From: Anaerotignum sp. | Lineage (GTDB): Bacteria > Bacillota > Clostridia > Lachnospirales > Anaerotignaceae | DNA: 8,246 nucleotides | Direction: 5' to 3' | Assembly: GCA_017560955.1 (NCBI GenBank) | Contig: JAFZDV010000160.1 | Span: 1 to 8,246, forward strand | Part shown: positions 1 to 7,050 of the stretch, one piece after another | Layout of the letters: every line of letters starts with the position of its first letter | Numbering within the stretch: position 1 is the stretch's first letter | Notes under the pieces: generated by a model | Database searches by the model: none | Seen by the model: the letters and a program-made list of their open reading frames with translations, nothing else | What the model was told of the DNA's origin: nothing | Program-made: the position numbers and the translations under genes

Positions 1-768
1 ACCACAGACACAAAACCCAAGGAAGAAGCCTATGAAATCGAAATTGGTGGCAAATCCGTAAAAATCGGCGCCATGGCAAAGGGCAGCGGTATGATCCACC
101 CCAACATGGCAACCATGCTGGGGTTCCTGACAACAGACGCAGCCATCACATCCGAAATGCTGGCAAAAGCACTGAAACTGGCAGTGGACGATACCTTCAA
201 CATGGTTTCCGTTGACGGGGACACATCCACAAACGACATGGTTTCCATCATGGCAAACGGCATGGCAGAAAATCCCATGATCGATCAGGAAGGCGAAGAC
301 TTCGACCTGTTTGTGCAGGTGGTAACAGAAATCTGTAAATCCATGTCCAAAAAAATCGCCGGTGACGGCGAAGGCGCAACCAAATTAGTGGAATGCACTG
401 TAACAGGCGCACCTACTACACCCTTAGCAAAGGCCATCGCCAAATCCGTCATCACATCCAGCCTGACAAAGGCGGCGATGTTCGGCGCCGATGCCAACTG
501 GGGACGTATCCTGTGTGCTATCGGCTACACAGAAGGGGATTTCGGTGTAGACGATATTCAGGTGGATATCTCCTCCCCCAAAGGCAGCATTCTGGTTTGC
601 CATAACGGCGCAGGGGTGGAATTTGACGAAGATATTGCCAAAGAAATCCTGCTGGAAGAAGAAATCCATATTGAAATCACCATGAAACAGGGCGATGCCA
701 CAGCAACCGCATGGGGCTGTGACCTGACATACGATTATGTGAAAATTAACGGTGACTACCGCACTTGA
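1..768 (+). CDS. argJ: Bifunctional glutamate N-acetyltransferase / ornithine acetyltransferase, 3' part
   Basis: ArgJ moves the acetyl group from N-acetylornithine to glutamate, giving ornithine and recycling N-acetylglutamate; many members also make N-acetylglutamate from acetyl-CoA. The frame is open from base 1, so about 255 codons are present and roughly 150 N-terminal residues lie upstream. The ArgJ hallmark KGSGMIHPNMATML is encoded at about 79-120. In this family the precursor cuts itself between Ala and Thr of the MATML motif, here before the Thr codon at 112-114, and that Thr becomes the N-terminal nucleophile of the beta chain. The block GADANWGRILCAIGY and the C-terminus ending DYRT are also typical. 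The ATG at 73 is an internal Met, not the start. argB follows after 18 bases, so the two are surely cotranscribed. Family assignment is secure; whether it is mono- or bifunctional cannot be told from this part. Confidence 0.96.
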   Translation, partial: TTDTKPKEEAYEIEIGGKSVKIGAMAKGSGMIHPNMATMLGFLTTDAAITSEMLAKALKLAVDDTFNMVSVDGDTSTNDMVSIMANGMAENPMIDQEGEDFDLFVQVVTEICKSMSKKIAGDGEGATKLVECTVTGAPTTPLAKAIAKSVITSSLTKAAMFGADANWGRILCAIGYTEGDFGVDDIQVDISSPKGSILVCHNGAGVEFDEDIAKEILLEEEIHIEITMKQGDATATAWGCDLTYDYVKINGDYRT

Positions 769-786
769 TACGAAAGAGGAAGGGTT

Positions 787-1647
787 ATGGAAAATATGAA
801 TATGAATAGCTTGAAGGCAAGTGTACTGACAGCCGCTCTGCCTTATATCCAGAAATACTACGGCAAAACAGTTGTCGTAAAATACGGCGGCAACGCTATG
901 GTAAATCCTATGCTGAAAAAAGCAGTCATGAGCGATATCATCCTGCTTTCCCTGGTAGGCATTAATGTGGTTCTGGTCCACGGCGGCGGTCCCGAAATCA
1001 GCGGCATGCTGAAACGACTGGATATCCCCTCCAAGTTCGTCGATGGTCTGCGCTATACCGACGAACAGACCGTGGAAGTAGTCCAGATGGTACTCTCCGG
1101 TAAAACAAATAAAGATCTGGTTTCTCTGATCGGTCAGCTGGGCGGCAAAGCCATTGGTATGTGTGGCATCGACGGCGGCATGATCCAGGCGAAAAAACTG
1201 GAAGGTGATTATGGTTTCGTTGGTGATATCACTGAAATCAACGTGGCTCCTATCAATCATGCCATCCATCACGGTTATATCCCCGTCATCGCAACAGTAG
1301 GTACAGATGCGGAGGGCAACGTTTATAACATCAACGCTGACACAGCTGCAGCAGAAATCGCCACAGCCCTGCAGGCAGAAAATATCATCACACTGACAGA
1401 TATCCGCGGTCTGCTGAGAGATGTGAACGACGATGAATCCCTCATCCCCCACATAACAGTGGACGAAGTAGAGGGTCTGATTGACGAAGGCATCATTTCC
1501 GGCGGCATGATTCCCAAAGTACAGGGTCTGGAAAAGGCTGTCCGCGAAGGCGTAAAGAAAGCCGTAATGATCGACGGCAGAATTGAACACTCTATCCTCA
1601 TCGAAATGTTCTCCGATGAAGGGATAGGTACAATGATTTCTAAGTGA
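787..1647 (+). CDS. argB: N-acetylglutamate kinase, probably arginine-sensitive type
   Basis: ArgB phosphorylates N-acetyl-L-glutamate with ATP, the second step of arginine synthesis, in the cytoplasm. The 286-residue product belongs to the amino acid kinase family: KYGGNAM at residues 32-38 (phosphate-binding glycine loop), HGGGPEIS at 65-72, RYTD at 89-92, and a C-terminus of the EHSILIEMFSDEGIGTMI type. The start at 787 is preceded by AGAGGAAGG at a good distance. About 28 residues precede the kinase core, including LTAALPYIQKYYGKT. This N-terminal helix is found in hexameric, arginine-inhibited kinases (Pseudomonas, Thermotoga) and is absent from the shorter E. coli enzyme. Feedback inhibition by arginine is therefore likely, as expected where ArgJ makes the pathway cyclic; this is inference from family knowledge. 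Spacing to argD is 36 bases. Confidence 0.97.
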   Translation: MENMNMNSLKASVLTAALPYIQKYYGKTVVVKYGGNAMVNPMLKKAVMSDIILLSLVGINVVLVHGGGPEISGMLKRLDIPSKFVDGLRYTDEQTVEVVQMVLSGKTNKDLVSLIGQLGGKAIGMCGIDGGMIQAKKLEGDYGFVGDITEINVAPINHAIHHGYIPVIATVGTDAEGNVYNINADTAAAEIATALQAENIITLTDIRGLLRDVNDDESLIPHITVDEVEGLIDEGIISGGMIPKVQGLEKAVREGVKKAVMIDGRIEHSILIEMFSDEGIGTMISK

Positions 1648-1683
1648 TTTTTATACCTAAGATTTTGAAAGAAGGGATCTCCC

Positions 1684-2856
1684 ATGAACTTTGAAGATAT
1701 CAAAAAACTGGACGATGCTCATGTGATGCATACATACGGTCGTTATCAGCTTGCCATCGACAGCGGCAAATCTTCCACCTGCTATGCCCCCGACGGCAAG
1801 GCATACATCGACTTCACCAGCGGCATCGGCGTAAACTCTCTGGGCTTTTCCGACCCAGACTGGGTTGCGGCAGTGACAGCCCAGCTGCAGAAATTCCAGC
1901 ACATCTCCAACCTGTACTACACAGAGCCCTGTGTGCAGGTAGCAAAACTGCTCTGCGAAAAGAGCGGCATGAAAAAAGTATTCTTTGGCAACAGCGGCGC
2001 AGAAGCCAATGAGGGCGTCATCAAAGCCGCAAGAAAATACTCCTTCCAGAAATACGGCGAGGGCAGAAGTAAAATCGTGGCGCTGGAAAACTCATTCCAC
2101 GGCAGAACAATGGCTGCCCTCTCAGCAACAGGACAGGCGGCGTATCATAACTTCTTCTTCCCTTTTGTAGACGGCTTCGTTTTTGCAGAAGCGAATAAAA
2201 TAGAAGATACTCTTTCAAAATTGACCGACGACGTTTGCGCCGTGATGATGGAAATGGTACAGGGCGAAGGTGGCGTCACACCTCTGGAAAAAGAATATGT
2301 ACAGGCAGTCTACAATGTTTGTCAGGAAAAGGACATCCTGTTCATTGTGGATGAAGTACAGACAGGCATCGGCAGAACAGGCTCTTTCTACAGTTATCAG
2401 CAGTTCGGTATTATGCCCGATCTGGTTTCCTCTGCAAAAGGTCTGGGTGGTGGCCTGCCCATCGGCGCAGTGCTGTTCGGCGAAAAAACAGAAGAAGTAC
2501 TGGTTCCCGGCGACCACGGCTCTACTTTCGGCGGCAACCCCGTTGTCTGCGCCGGTGCAGTGGAAATCCTGAACCGCATGGACGATGCTTTTTTAGCAGA
2601 AGTTGCAAAAAAAGGCGCATACATCAAAGAGGAACTGCTGAAAATGAACCATGTGACAGGCGTAGCCGGTATGGGTATGATGCTGGGTATCGAACTGGAC
2701 ATTGACGTAAAACCCATCGTGACAACCCTGATGGAAAATGGCCTGCTGGTGCTGACAGCAAAACATAAAATGCGCCTGCTGCCTCCTTTGAATATTTCTC
2801 AGGAAGAATTGGATAAAGGCTTACAGATTTTGAAAGATACACTTGCGAATATATAA
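1684..2856 (+). CDS. argD: Acetylornithine aminotransferase (PLP-dependent)
   Basis: ArgD converts N-acetylglutamate 5-semialdehyde and glutamate to N-acetylornithine and 2-oxoglutarate. It is a class III (fold type I) aminotransferase of normal length, 390 residues. Visible motifs are NSGAEANE at 103-110 (cofactor phosphate binding), FHGRT starting at 138, VDEVQTGIGRTG with Asp223 that should contact the pyridine nitrogen, and SSAKGLGGGLPIGA with Lys252 as the likely Schiff-base lysine. The start is chosen at 1684 because GAAGGGA lies 6-13 bases upstream and the protein begins where family members do. It is third in the cluster and converges functionally with ArgJ, which uses its product. 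Related aminotransferases such as succinylornithine or GABA transaminase share this fold, but the position between argB and argF makes ArgD by far the best call. Confidence 0.96.
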   Translation: MNFEDIKKLDDAHVMHTYGRYQLAIDSGKSSTCYAPDGKAYIDFTSGIGVNSLGFSDPDWVAAVTAQLQKFQHISNLYYTEPCVQVAKLLCEKSGMKKVFFGNSGAEANEGVIKAARKYSFQKYGEGRSKIVALENSFHGRTMAALSATGQAAYHNFFFPFVDGFVFAEANKIEDTLSKLTDDVCAVMMEMVQGEGGVTPLEKEYVQAVYNVCQEKDILFIVDEVQTGIGRTGSFYSYQQFGIMPDLVSSAKGLGGGLPIGAVLFGEKTEEVLVPGDHGSTFGGNPVVCAGAVEILNRMDDAFLAEVAKKGAYIKEELLKMNHVTGVAGMGMMLGIELDIDVKPIVTTLMENGLLVLTAKHKMRLLPPLNISQEELDKGLQILKDTLANI

Positions 2857-2861
2857 TCCCT

Positions 2862-3000
2862 CCACAAAACGCAGTTTTGTGGCAATCGGGTCGAGGGTAT
2901 GAGCACCGCCAAGATAAAGGCGGCGGCGCAGCCGCCTTTCCGAAGGAAAGATGCTTGACAGGAGTCCCTTGCGGGGGTCGAGAGGGGGCAGCGCCCCCCG
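2862..3000. repeat. GC-rich triple-hairpin intergenic repeat between argD and argF
   Basis: This noncoding stretch contains three perfect stem-loops. The first has a 9-bp stem, 2862-2870 with 2874-2882, and loop GCA. The second has a 9-bp stem, 2916-2924 with 2931-2939, and loop GGCGCA. The third has a 6-bp stem, 2984-2989 with 2993-2998, and loop AGC. The word GGGTCGAG occurs twice (2887-2894 and 2975-2982). None of the hairpins is followed by a T-run, so they are not ordinary terminators. The layout resembles repetitive extragenic palindrome-type elements scattered in clostridial genomes; only one copy is visible here, so the repeat status is inference. In the mRNA these folds could stabilise the upstream argJBD message or lower argF expression. 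Confidence 0.6.
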
Positions 3001-3018
3001 AAGAAAGGATGATTAGAT

Positions 3019-3924
3019 ATGAAACATTTTCTGAAATTACTGGATTGCACAACAGAAGAAATCTATGAACTGCTGGATCTGGCAGCAACAATGAAACAGT
3101 ACGTAAAAGAAGGTAAGGAACATCATTTCCTGAAGGGCAAAACGCTGGGCATGATTTTCGAAAAATCCTCCACACGTACAAGAATTTCCTTTGAAACAGG
3201 TATGTACCAGCTCGGCGGCCACGCCCTGTTCATCAGCGCAAAAGATTCCCAGATCGGTCGCGGCGAACCCACACAGGATACAGCCCGTGTCATGAGCCGC
3301 ATGCTGGACGGTATCATGATCCGTACTTTTGAACAGAAAGAAGTGGAAATGCTGGCGGAGTATGGTTCAATCCCCGTAATCAACGGTCTGACAGACCTGT
3401 GCCACCCTTGTCAGGTAATGGCTGACCTGCTGACAATCCGTGAACACAAAGGTAAACTGGAAGGTCTGACCATGTGTTATATCGGCGACGGCAACAACAT
3501 GGCAAACTCCCTGATCGTTGGTGGTCTGAAAACAGGTATGAAGGTGCAGGTCGCCTGCCCTGACGGCTACCACCCCGATCCTATGGTTATGGAATTTGCA
3601 GCACAGTTCCCCGATAATTTCATGTTAACAGATAAACCCATGGAAGCAGCCAAAGATGCAGACGTTGTCATCACAGACTGCTGGACATCTATGGGGCAGG
3701 AAGAAGAAAAGAAAGCAAGAGAAGCAGCTTTCGCAGGCTATCAGGTAAACAAGGAACTGATGGCTGTAGCAAAACCTGACGCTATGGTACAGCATTGCCT
3801 GCCTGCTTACCGTGAACAGGAAATCACAACAGAAGTATTCGAAGAACACGCAGACGAAATCTTCGATGAAGCTGAAAACAGACTGCACGCACAGAAAGCA
3901 ATTCTAGTGAAATTGATGGGATAA
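3019..3924 (+). CDS. argF: Ornithine carbamoyltransferase
   Basis: This enzyme condenses ornithine with carbamoyl phosphate to give citrulline and phosphate, in the cytoplasm. The 301-residue protein has the full set of transcarbamylase motifs: SSTRTR at 50-55 (carbamoyl phosphate binding), HPCQ at 129-132, DCWTSMG at 220-226 (ornithine-binding SMG loop) and HCLP at 259-262 (catalytic cysteine loop). Length is slightly shorter than the usual 305-335. The start at 3019 has AGAAAGGA nine bases upstream, and MKHFLKLLD is the normal N-terminus. The ornithine-type SMG motif and the arg neighbours exclude aspartate or putrescine carbamoyltransferase. A catabolic role (ArcB) is possible in principle, but no arc genes are adjacent. 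It is the last gene of the cluster, separated from argD by a hairpin-rich repeat and followed by a terminator. Confidence 0.96.
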   Translation: MKHFLKLLDCTTEEIYELLDLAATMKQYVKEGKEHHFLKGKTLGMIFEKSSTRTRISFETGMYQLGGHALFISAKDSQIGRGEPTQDTARVMSRMLDGIMIRTFEQKEVEMLAEYGSIPVINGLTDLCHPCQVMADLLTIREHKGKLEGLTMCYIGDGNNMANSLIVGGLKTGMKVQVACPDGYHPDPMVMEFAAQFPDNFMLTDKPMEAAKDADVVITDCWTSMGQEEEKKAREAAFAGYQVNKELMAVAKPDAMVQHCLPAYREQEITTEVFEEHADEIFDEAENRLHAQKAILVKLMG

Positions 3925-3935
3925 AATTGAAATTT

Positions 3936-3967
3936 GCCGCATATCTGAAAAGGTATGCGGCCTTTTT
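3936..3967 (+). terminator. Intrinsic terminator of the arg cluster
   Basis: A perfect 8-bp stem (3936-3943 with 3954-3961, GCCGCATA and its complement) can be extended by two weaker pairs into the loop. It is followed by CTTTTT. It starts 11 bases after the argF stop codon, the expected place for the end of the arginine transcript. Confidence 0.88.
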
Positions 3968-4009
3968 GTGTGTAGAAAACCACATCTTCACTAGGTGAAA
4001 GTGTAAACT

Positions 4010-4048
4010 AAAAGTAGACAAACGAAAAACAACCATTTGCCTACTTTT
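4010..4048. repeat. Imperfect inverted repeat near the left end of the IS remnant
   Basis: The arms 4010-4022 (AAAAGTAGACAAA) and 4036-4048 (TTTGCCTACTTTT) match at 12 of 13 positions around a 13-base loop, and the right arm runs into a T-rich stretch. The fold could block read-through into the transposase, as seen near the ends of some insertion sequences, or could be a nested copy of the element end. Confidence 0.5.
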
Positions 4049-4081
4049 TCTTTTTGTTAAAATAGTAATGAGGTGATTGTG

Positions 4082-4249
4082 ATGAAAAAGGGTGAAAGAA
4101 ACGAATTTGGATTCCAGAACAGAAATCAGAGATTGTCCACAAACATATTGATGATCATATCTCTTTGGGTTCTTTAGCAAAAGAATATTGTAGGTGCTTC
4201 ACTGATTTCTTATTTTTATAGTATGAAGATAGATGCAACAAGGAAATAA
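4082..4249 (+). pseudogene. Broken OrfA-type transposase fragment with helix-turn-helix
   Basis: A ribosome binding site (AGGTG, 4071-4075) precedes an ATG at 4082. Reading starts as MKKG in one frame, must shift around 4091-4098 to give KKRIWIPEQKSEIVHKH and then ISLGSLAKEY in a second frame, and shifts back near 4190 to give GASLISYFYSMKIDATRK before TAA at 4247-4249. Joined, this matches the usual pattern of IS3-family OrfA N-termini: a basic start, a PEQKxEIV helix, an SxxxLAKEYG turn and an SLIS recognition helix. Because the first and last segments share a frame, two compensating indels are implied, and the unshifted frame hits a stop near 4175. No catalytic domain is present. The family is inferred from pattern only. 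Confidence 0.6.
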
Positions 4250-4257
4250 AAAGGATG

Positions 4258-4287
4258 GGAATGCTATTATTTGTAGCATTCCTTTTT
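4258..4287 (+). terminator. Terminator-like hairpin at the 3' side of the IS remnant
   Basis: A perfect 9-bp stem (GGAATGCTA, 4258-4266, with 4274-4282) and a 7-base loop are followed by TTTTT at 4283-4287. It sits just after the stop of the transposase fragment. An A-rich tract on the left (4247-4252) leaves partial function on the other strand possible. Confidence 0.7.
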
Positions 4288-4321
4288 AATTGTCTGAAAA
4301 GGTGGACCTTTTTGGATGGGT

Positions 4322-4355
4322 TTACAAAGGTGCATCTTCTGCTGCACCTTTGTAA
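4322..4355. repeat. Perfect 13-bp hairpin without T-run
   Basis: The arms TTACAAAGGTGCA (4322-4334) and its exact complement (4343-4355) flank the loop TCTTCTGC. No T-run follows on either strand, so it is not a standard terminator. Its left arm overlaps the proposed right end of the IS remnant, so it could be a target hairpin, a mobile-element end, or a second structural repeat. Confidence 0.6.
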
Positions 4356-4376
4356 GTGTAACGTGTTATGTAAATT

Positions 4377-4410
4377 AAAAAGCATCCAATATTTTATTGG
4401 ATGCTTTTTT
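4377..4410 (-). terminator. Bidirectional terminator closing the metNIQ operon
   Basis: The 10-bp stem AGCATCCAAT (4381-4390) with 4396-4405 extends by four A-T pairs on the outside, around a 5-base loop. It has T-runs on both strands: seven T after the plus-strand arm and five T on the minus strand. It begins about 25 bases past the metQ stop codon, so its main job is likely termination of metNIQ. It would also stop plus-strand transcripts that escaped the arg terminator. Confidence 0.87.
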
Positions 4411-4434
4411 TGGTTATCTAATTTAATTACAGGA

Positions 4435-5259
4435 TTATTTTGCTGTTGTAGATACAACTGCACCGCCGTATGTGTTTGCGATGAATTCAGCGATTGCTTC
4501 ACCCTGCAGAACCTGCATCAGTTCAGCCAGACCGGGGATTTCTTCGTTGCCTGCTTTTACTGCTACAATGTTACCGTATGTTTCAGCAGCCAGAGAGTCT
4601 GCAGCTTCGATTGCCAGTGCATCTGCTACTTTCAGATCATGCTGCATTGCGAAGTTACCGTTGATCACTGCTACGGACAGATCACCCAGAGACATAGGCA
4701 GCTGCGCTGCTTCCATATCAATGATTTCCAGATTCAGAGGGTTTTCAACGATATCCAGTTTTGTTGCAGAAATGCCAGCGGCGGGATCCAGTTTGATCAG
4801 ACCATTTGCTTCCAGCAGCAGCAGTGCACGGCCGCCATTTGTACCATCATTAGGGATACCGATTTTACCGCCTTCGGGGATATCTGCCAGTGTTGCTGCT
4901 GTACCTGCAAAGATACCCATGGGTTCATAGTGAACTGTGCCAACGGAAACCAGATCTGTACCCTGATCTACATTGAATGTATCCAGATAAGGTGTGTGCT
5001 GGAAGAAGTTTGCATCCAGGTCACCGGATTCTGTTGCCAGGTTAGGCTGTACATAGTCTGTGAATTCTACGATTTCCAGAGTTACACCCAGCGCAGCCAG
5101 TTCATTTGCTGCAGCATTCAGGATCTCTGCATGGGGTGTAGGTGTTGCACCGATTTTCAGTGTGATGGAACCATCTTCTGCTGCGGGTTCGGAGCCGCCG
5201 CATGCAGCCAGACCCAGTGTCAGTACACCTGTCAGTAAGATTGCAAAAAATTTCTTCAT
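4435..5259 (-). CDS. metQ: Methionine ABC transporter substrate-binding lipoprotein
   Basis: MetQ is the extracellular receptor that captures methionine and hands it to MetI. The 274-residue product starts with a lipoprotein signal (MKKFFAILLTG, hydrophobic stretch, LAAC-G) with lipidated Cys20, followed by a short acidic linker. The mature part is an NlpA-family domain: KIGATPTPHAEIL, VEFTDYVQPN, ANFFQHTPYLD and VHYEPMGIF are typical. The start is supported by AAGGAGGA at 5268-5275 on the minus strand. Only 65 bases separate it from metI. That gap contains a small stem with a GAAA tetraloop (5311-5324), which might affect relative mRNA levels. Related NlpA proteins can bind other amino acids, but the upstream T-box with an AUG specifier points to methionine. 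Confidence 0.95.
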   Translation of the reverse strand: MKKFFAILLTGVLTLGLAACGGSEPAAEDGSITLKIGATPTPHAEILNAAANELAALGVTLEIVEFTDYVQPNLATESGDLDANFFQHTPYLDTFNVDQGTDLVSVGTVHYEPMGIFAGTAATLADIPEGGKIGIPNDGTNGGRALLLLEANGLIKLDPAAGISATKLDIVENPLNLEIIDMEAAQLPMSLGDLSVAVINGNFAMQHDLKVADALAIEAADSLAAETYGNIVAVKAGNEEIPGLAELMQVLQGEAIAEFIANTYGGAVVSTTAK

Positions 5260-5324
5260 AATTGTTTTCCTCCTTGTTTTAAAAATTGCTTTTTTCTCTC
5301 TTTATATGTAAATCCTTTCGGATC

Positions 5325-5984
5325 TTACAGTCTTCTGTCTGTACGTTTGGAAATTTTCATACCCAGTTCCTGGAATACCTGCACGATGACTACCAGCAGG
5401 ATGACCATCATATACATGATGTCCTGCTGACCACGGTAGTAACCGTAGTTGATGGCGATTGCACCCAGACCGCCGCCGCCGACAAAACCAGCCATTGCGG
5501 AATAGCCAAGGATGGTTGTGATTGCGATGGCACCGCCTACCAGCAGTGAAGGCTTTGCTTCAGGCAGCAGCACCTTTGTCATGATCTGGAAGGGAGAAGC
5601 CCCCATAGACTGTGCCGCTTCGATGACACCTTTTTCCACTTCCTTCAGGGAAGATTCCACCATTCTTGCTACGAAAGGTGCCGCCGCTACCAGCAGACCT
5701 ACGATGGTTGCCTTCGCACCGATCACTGTACCAACCACTGCTTTTGTGAAGGGCATCAGCGCTACCAGCAGGATCAGGAAGGGGATGGAACGAACGATAT
5801 TGATGATGGTGCCCAGCACTGCATTCAGCCAAGGAACGGGTTTGATGCCGTCTTTATCTGTGACAACCAGAAGCAGCCCCAGAGGAAGACCGATGATATA
5901 AGCAAAAATTGTAGAAGCCAGTGTCATGTACAGCGTTTCCACAAAACCTGTACCGACCAGCTCCAGCATACCTTCCTTAAACAT
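5325..5984 (-). CDS. metI: Methionine ABC transporter permease
   Basis: MetI forms the membrane channel of the importer. The 219-residue protein has the usual length and about five hydrophobic segments, starting with one near residues 14-41. It has the family block RSIPF at 65-69 and the coupling-helix EAA motif (EAAQSMGASPFQI, from residue 122, then LLPEA to 143) that docks onto the ATPase MetN. The last hydrophobic stretch near the C-terminus ends with a basic tail (KISKRTDRRL). The ATG lies inside the end of metN: the genes overlap by 8 bases (5977-5984). The ribosome site GGAGG (minus strand of 5991-5995) is within metN coding sequence, which suggests translational coupling. No anomalies seen. 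Confidence 0.95.
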   Translation of the reverse strand: MFKEGMLELVGTGFVETLYMTLASTIFAYIIGLPLGLLLVVTDKDGIKPVPWLNAVLGTIINIVRSIPFLILLVALMPFTKAVVGTVIGAKATIVGLLVAAAPFVARMVESSLKEVEKGVIEAAQSMGASPFQIMTKVLLPEAKPSLLVGGAIAITTILGYSAMAGFVGGGGLGAIAINYGYYRGQQDIMYMMVILLVVIVQVFQELGMKISKRTDRRL

Positions 5985-6993
5985 ACTCTACCTCCTCTAC
6001 TACTACGCCTCTGTCTGTCAAATATTTGATCATTGTGTTTCTCAGTTCTTTTTCTTCGGGGAACTGCAGTACCATCTGGCCATAAGCCTGTTCGTCGATG
6101 GTTCTTGTATTTGCCGCCAGAATATTGGCAACCCCTTTTGTTTCGATCATCATCTGGCCCAGTACAGGTTCATTTTCGCTGCCGCCTTTGAATACCAGTC
6201 GATAGCAGTAAGGAAGCCTGCCTGTATAGGCCTCTCTGTTTGTGCCTTCGTGCAGTACCAGTTCCTGACCGATTTTTGTTTTTGGATTACGGAAAATCTC
6301 TTCCACTGTACCTTCTTCTGCAATCAGACCGCCGTCGATGATGGCAACCCTGTCACAGATCTCCTGGATAACGCTCATCTCATGTGTGATGACTACAATA
6401 GTGATGCCAAGTCTTTCGTTGATGTCTTTCAGCAGTTTCAGAACACCTGCTGTTGTGTTAGGATCCAGTGCAGATGTAGCTTCGTCACACAGCAAAACTT
6501 TAGGCTCTGTTGCCAGTGCTCTTGCGATGGCTACACGCTGCTTCTGACCACCGGAAAGCTGTGCAGGGTAGGATTCCATTCTGTCTGCCAGACCAACCAG
6601 TTCCAGCAGTTCTTTCGCTCTTTCCTTCGCCTGTGCTTTAGGTACACCGGAGATCATCAAAGGGAAGCAGACATTTTCCAAGGCTGTTTTCTGCATCAGC
6701 AGGTGGAACTGCTGGAAAATCATACCCATATGTCTGCGCTGTTCGCGAAGATTTTTGTCATTCAGTGCTGTCAGTTCTACGCCATCCAGCCATACTTTAC
6801 CGCCGGTAGGGCGTTCCAGCAGGTTGATACAGCGCACCAGTGTACTCTTACCAGCACCACTCAGACCGATGATGCCAAACACTTCACCTTTTTTGATATC
6901 GGCACTGACACCATGCAATACTTCCAGTTCGCCAGCCTTCGTCTTGAAACGCTTTTTGATGCCTTCCAGACGGATCATTGTTTCTTTTTCCAT
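5977..6993 (-). CDS. metN: Methionine ABC transporter ATP-binding protein
   Basis: MetN drives methionine import by ATP hydrolysis at the cytoplasmic face. With the start at 6993 it has 338 residues, the normal family size. The order is Walker A GLSGAGKST at 43-51, Q-loop at IFQQ 92-95, signature LSGGQKQR at 146-153, Walker B VLLCDEATSALD at 166-177, and H-loop His204. A C-terminal region from about 260 fits the NIL domain that senses intracellular methionine and inhibits transport. A longer frame opens at 7077, but that would translate through the T-box antiterminator and terminator. The start at 6993 instead has AGAGG about 8 bases upstream and comes just after the terminator. First gene of the operon and overlaps metI by 8 bases. 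Confidence 0.95.
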   Translation of the reverse strand: MEKETMIRLEGIKKRFKTKAGELEVLHGVSADIKKGEVFGIIGLSGAGKSTLVRCINLLERPTGGKVWLDGVELTALNDKNLREQRRHMGMIFQQFHLLMQKTALENVCFPLMISGVPKAQAKERAKELLELVGLADRMESYPAQLSGGQKQRVAIARALATEPKVLLCDEATSALDPNTTAGVLKLLKDINERLGITIVVITHEMSVIQEICDRVAIIDGGLIAEEGTVEEIFRNPKTKIGQELVLHEGTNREAYTGRLPYCYRLVFKGGSENEPVLGQMMIETKGVANILAANTRTIDEQAYGQMVLQFPEEKELRNTMIKYLTDRGVVVEEVEYV

Positions 6994-7015
6994 CTTTAAA
7001 CCTCTTTTCTGTAAT

Positions 7016-7050
7016 AAAAAAGTCCCTTCAGTTAATATAACTGAAGGGAC
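7016..7050 (-). terminator. Regulated terminator of the T-box leader
   Basis: On the minus strand a perfect 13-bp stem (7050-7038 with 7034-7022, starting GTCCCTTCAG) with a 3-base loop is followed by six T (7021-7016). The 5' half (CGTCCCT) is also the 3' partner of the T-box antiterminator, so the two folds exclude each other. It stops transcription 23 bases before metN when tRNA is charged. Confidence 0.93.

Larger units (their letters stand above)
4002..4326 (+). mobile_element. Decayed IS3-like insertion sequence remnant
   Basis: The block starts with TGTAAAC (4002-4008) and ends with its exact inverse GTTTACA (4320-4326). Further inside, TAAAAGTAGAC on the left and GTGGACCTTTTTG on the right resemble each other as imperfect inverted ends, with a gap in alignment. 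The ends therefore have the TG...CA form usual for IS3-family elements. The triplet AAG flanks both sides (3999-4001 and 4327-4329), compatible with a 3-bp target duplication but too short to prove one. Inside is a ribosome binding site and a broken OrfA-like helix-turn-helix fragment. There is no integrase (OrfB, DDE) region, so the element has lost most of its body and cannot move by itself. The boundaries are my inference; the transposase fragment is the stronger evidence. Confidence 0.45.

Noticed and set aside
424..1590. Long minus-strand open frame of 388 codons opposite argJ and argB
   Set aside because: It is antisense to two certain genes and its product is a Cys, Phe and His-rich low-information sequence, as produced by codon bias of the true strand.
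2955..2960. Perfect TTGACA inside the argD-argF repeat, as a possible argF promoter
   Set aside because: The bases 16-18 positions downstream are GC-rich and have no resemblance to a -10 box, so the hexamer is probably chance.
2877..3068. 63-codon plus-strand ORF across the argD-argF spacer
   Set aside because: It is translated from the palindromic repeat and overlaps the start of argF in another frame; its composition reflects the repeat.
4255..5238. Long plus-strand open frame opposite metQ, 327 codons
   Set aside because: It is extremely Cys, Gln and Phe-rich with no recognisable domain and runs antisense to metQ. The same applies to the 357-codon plus-strand frame at 5926-6999 opposite metN.
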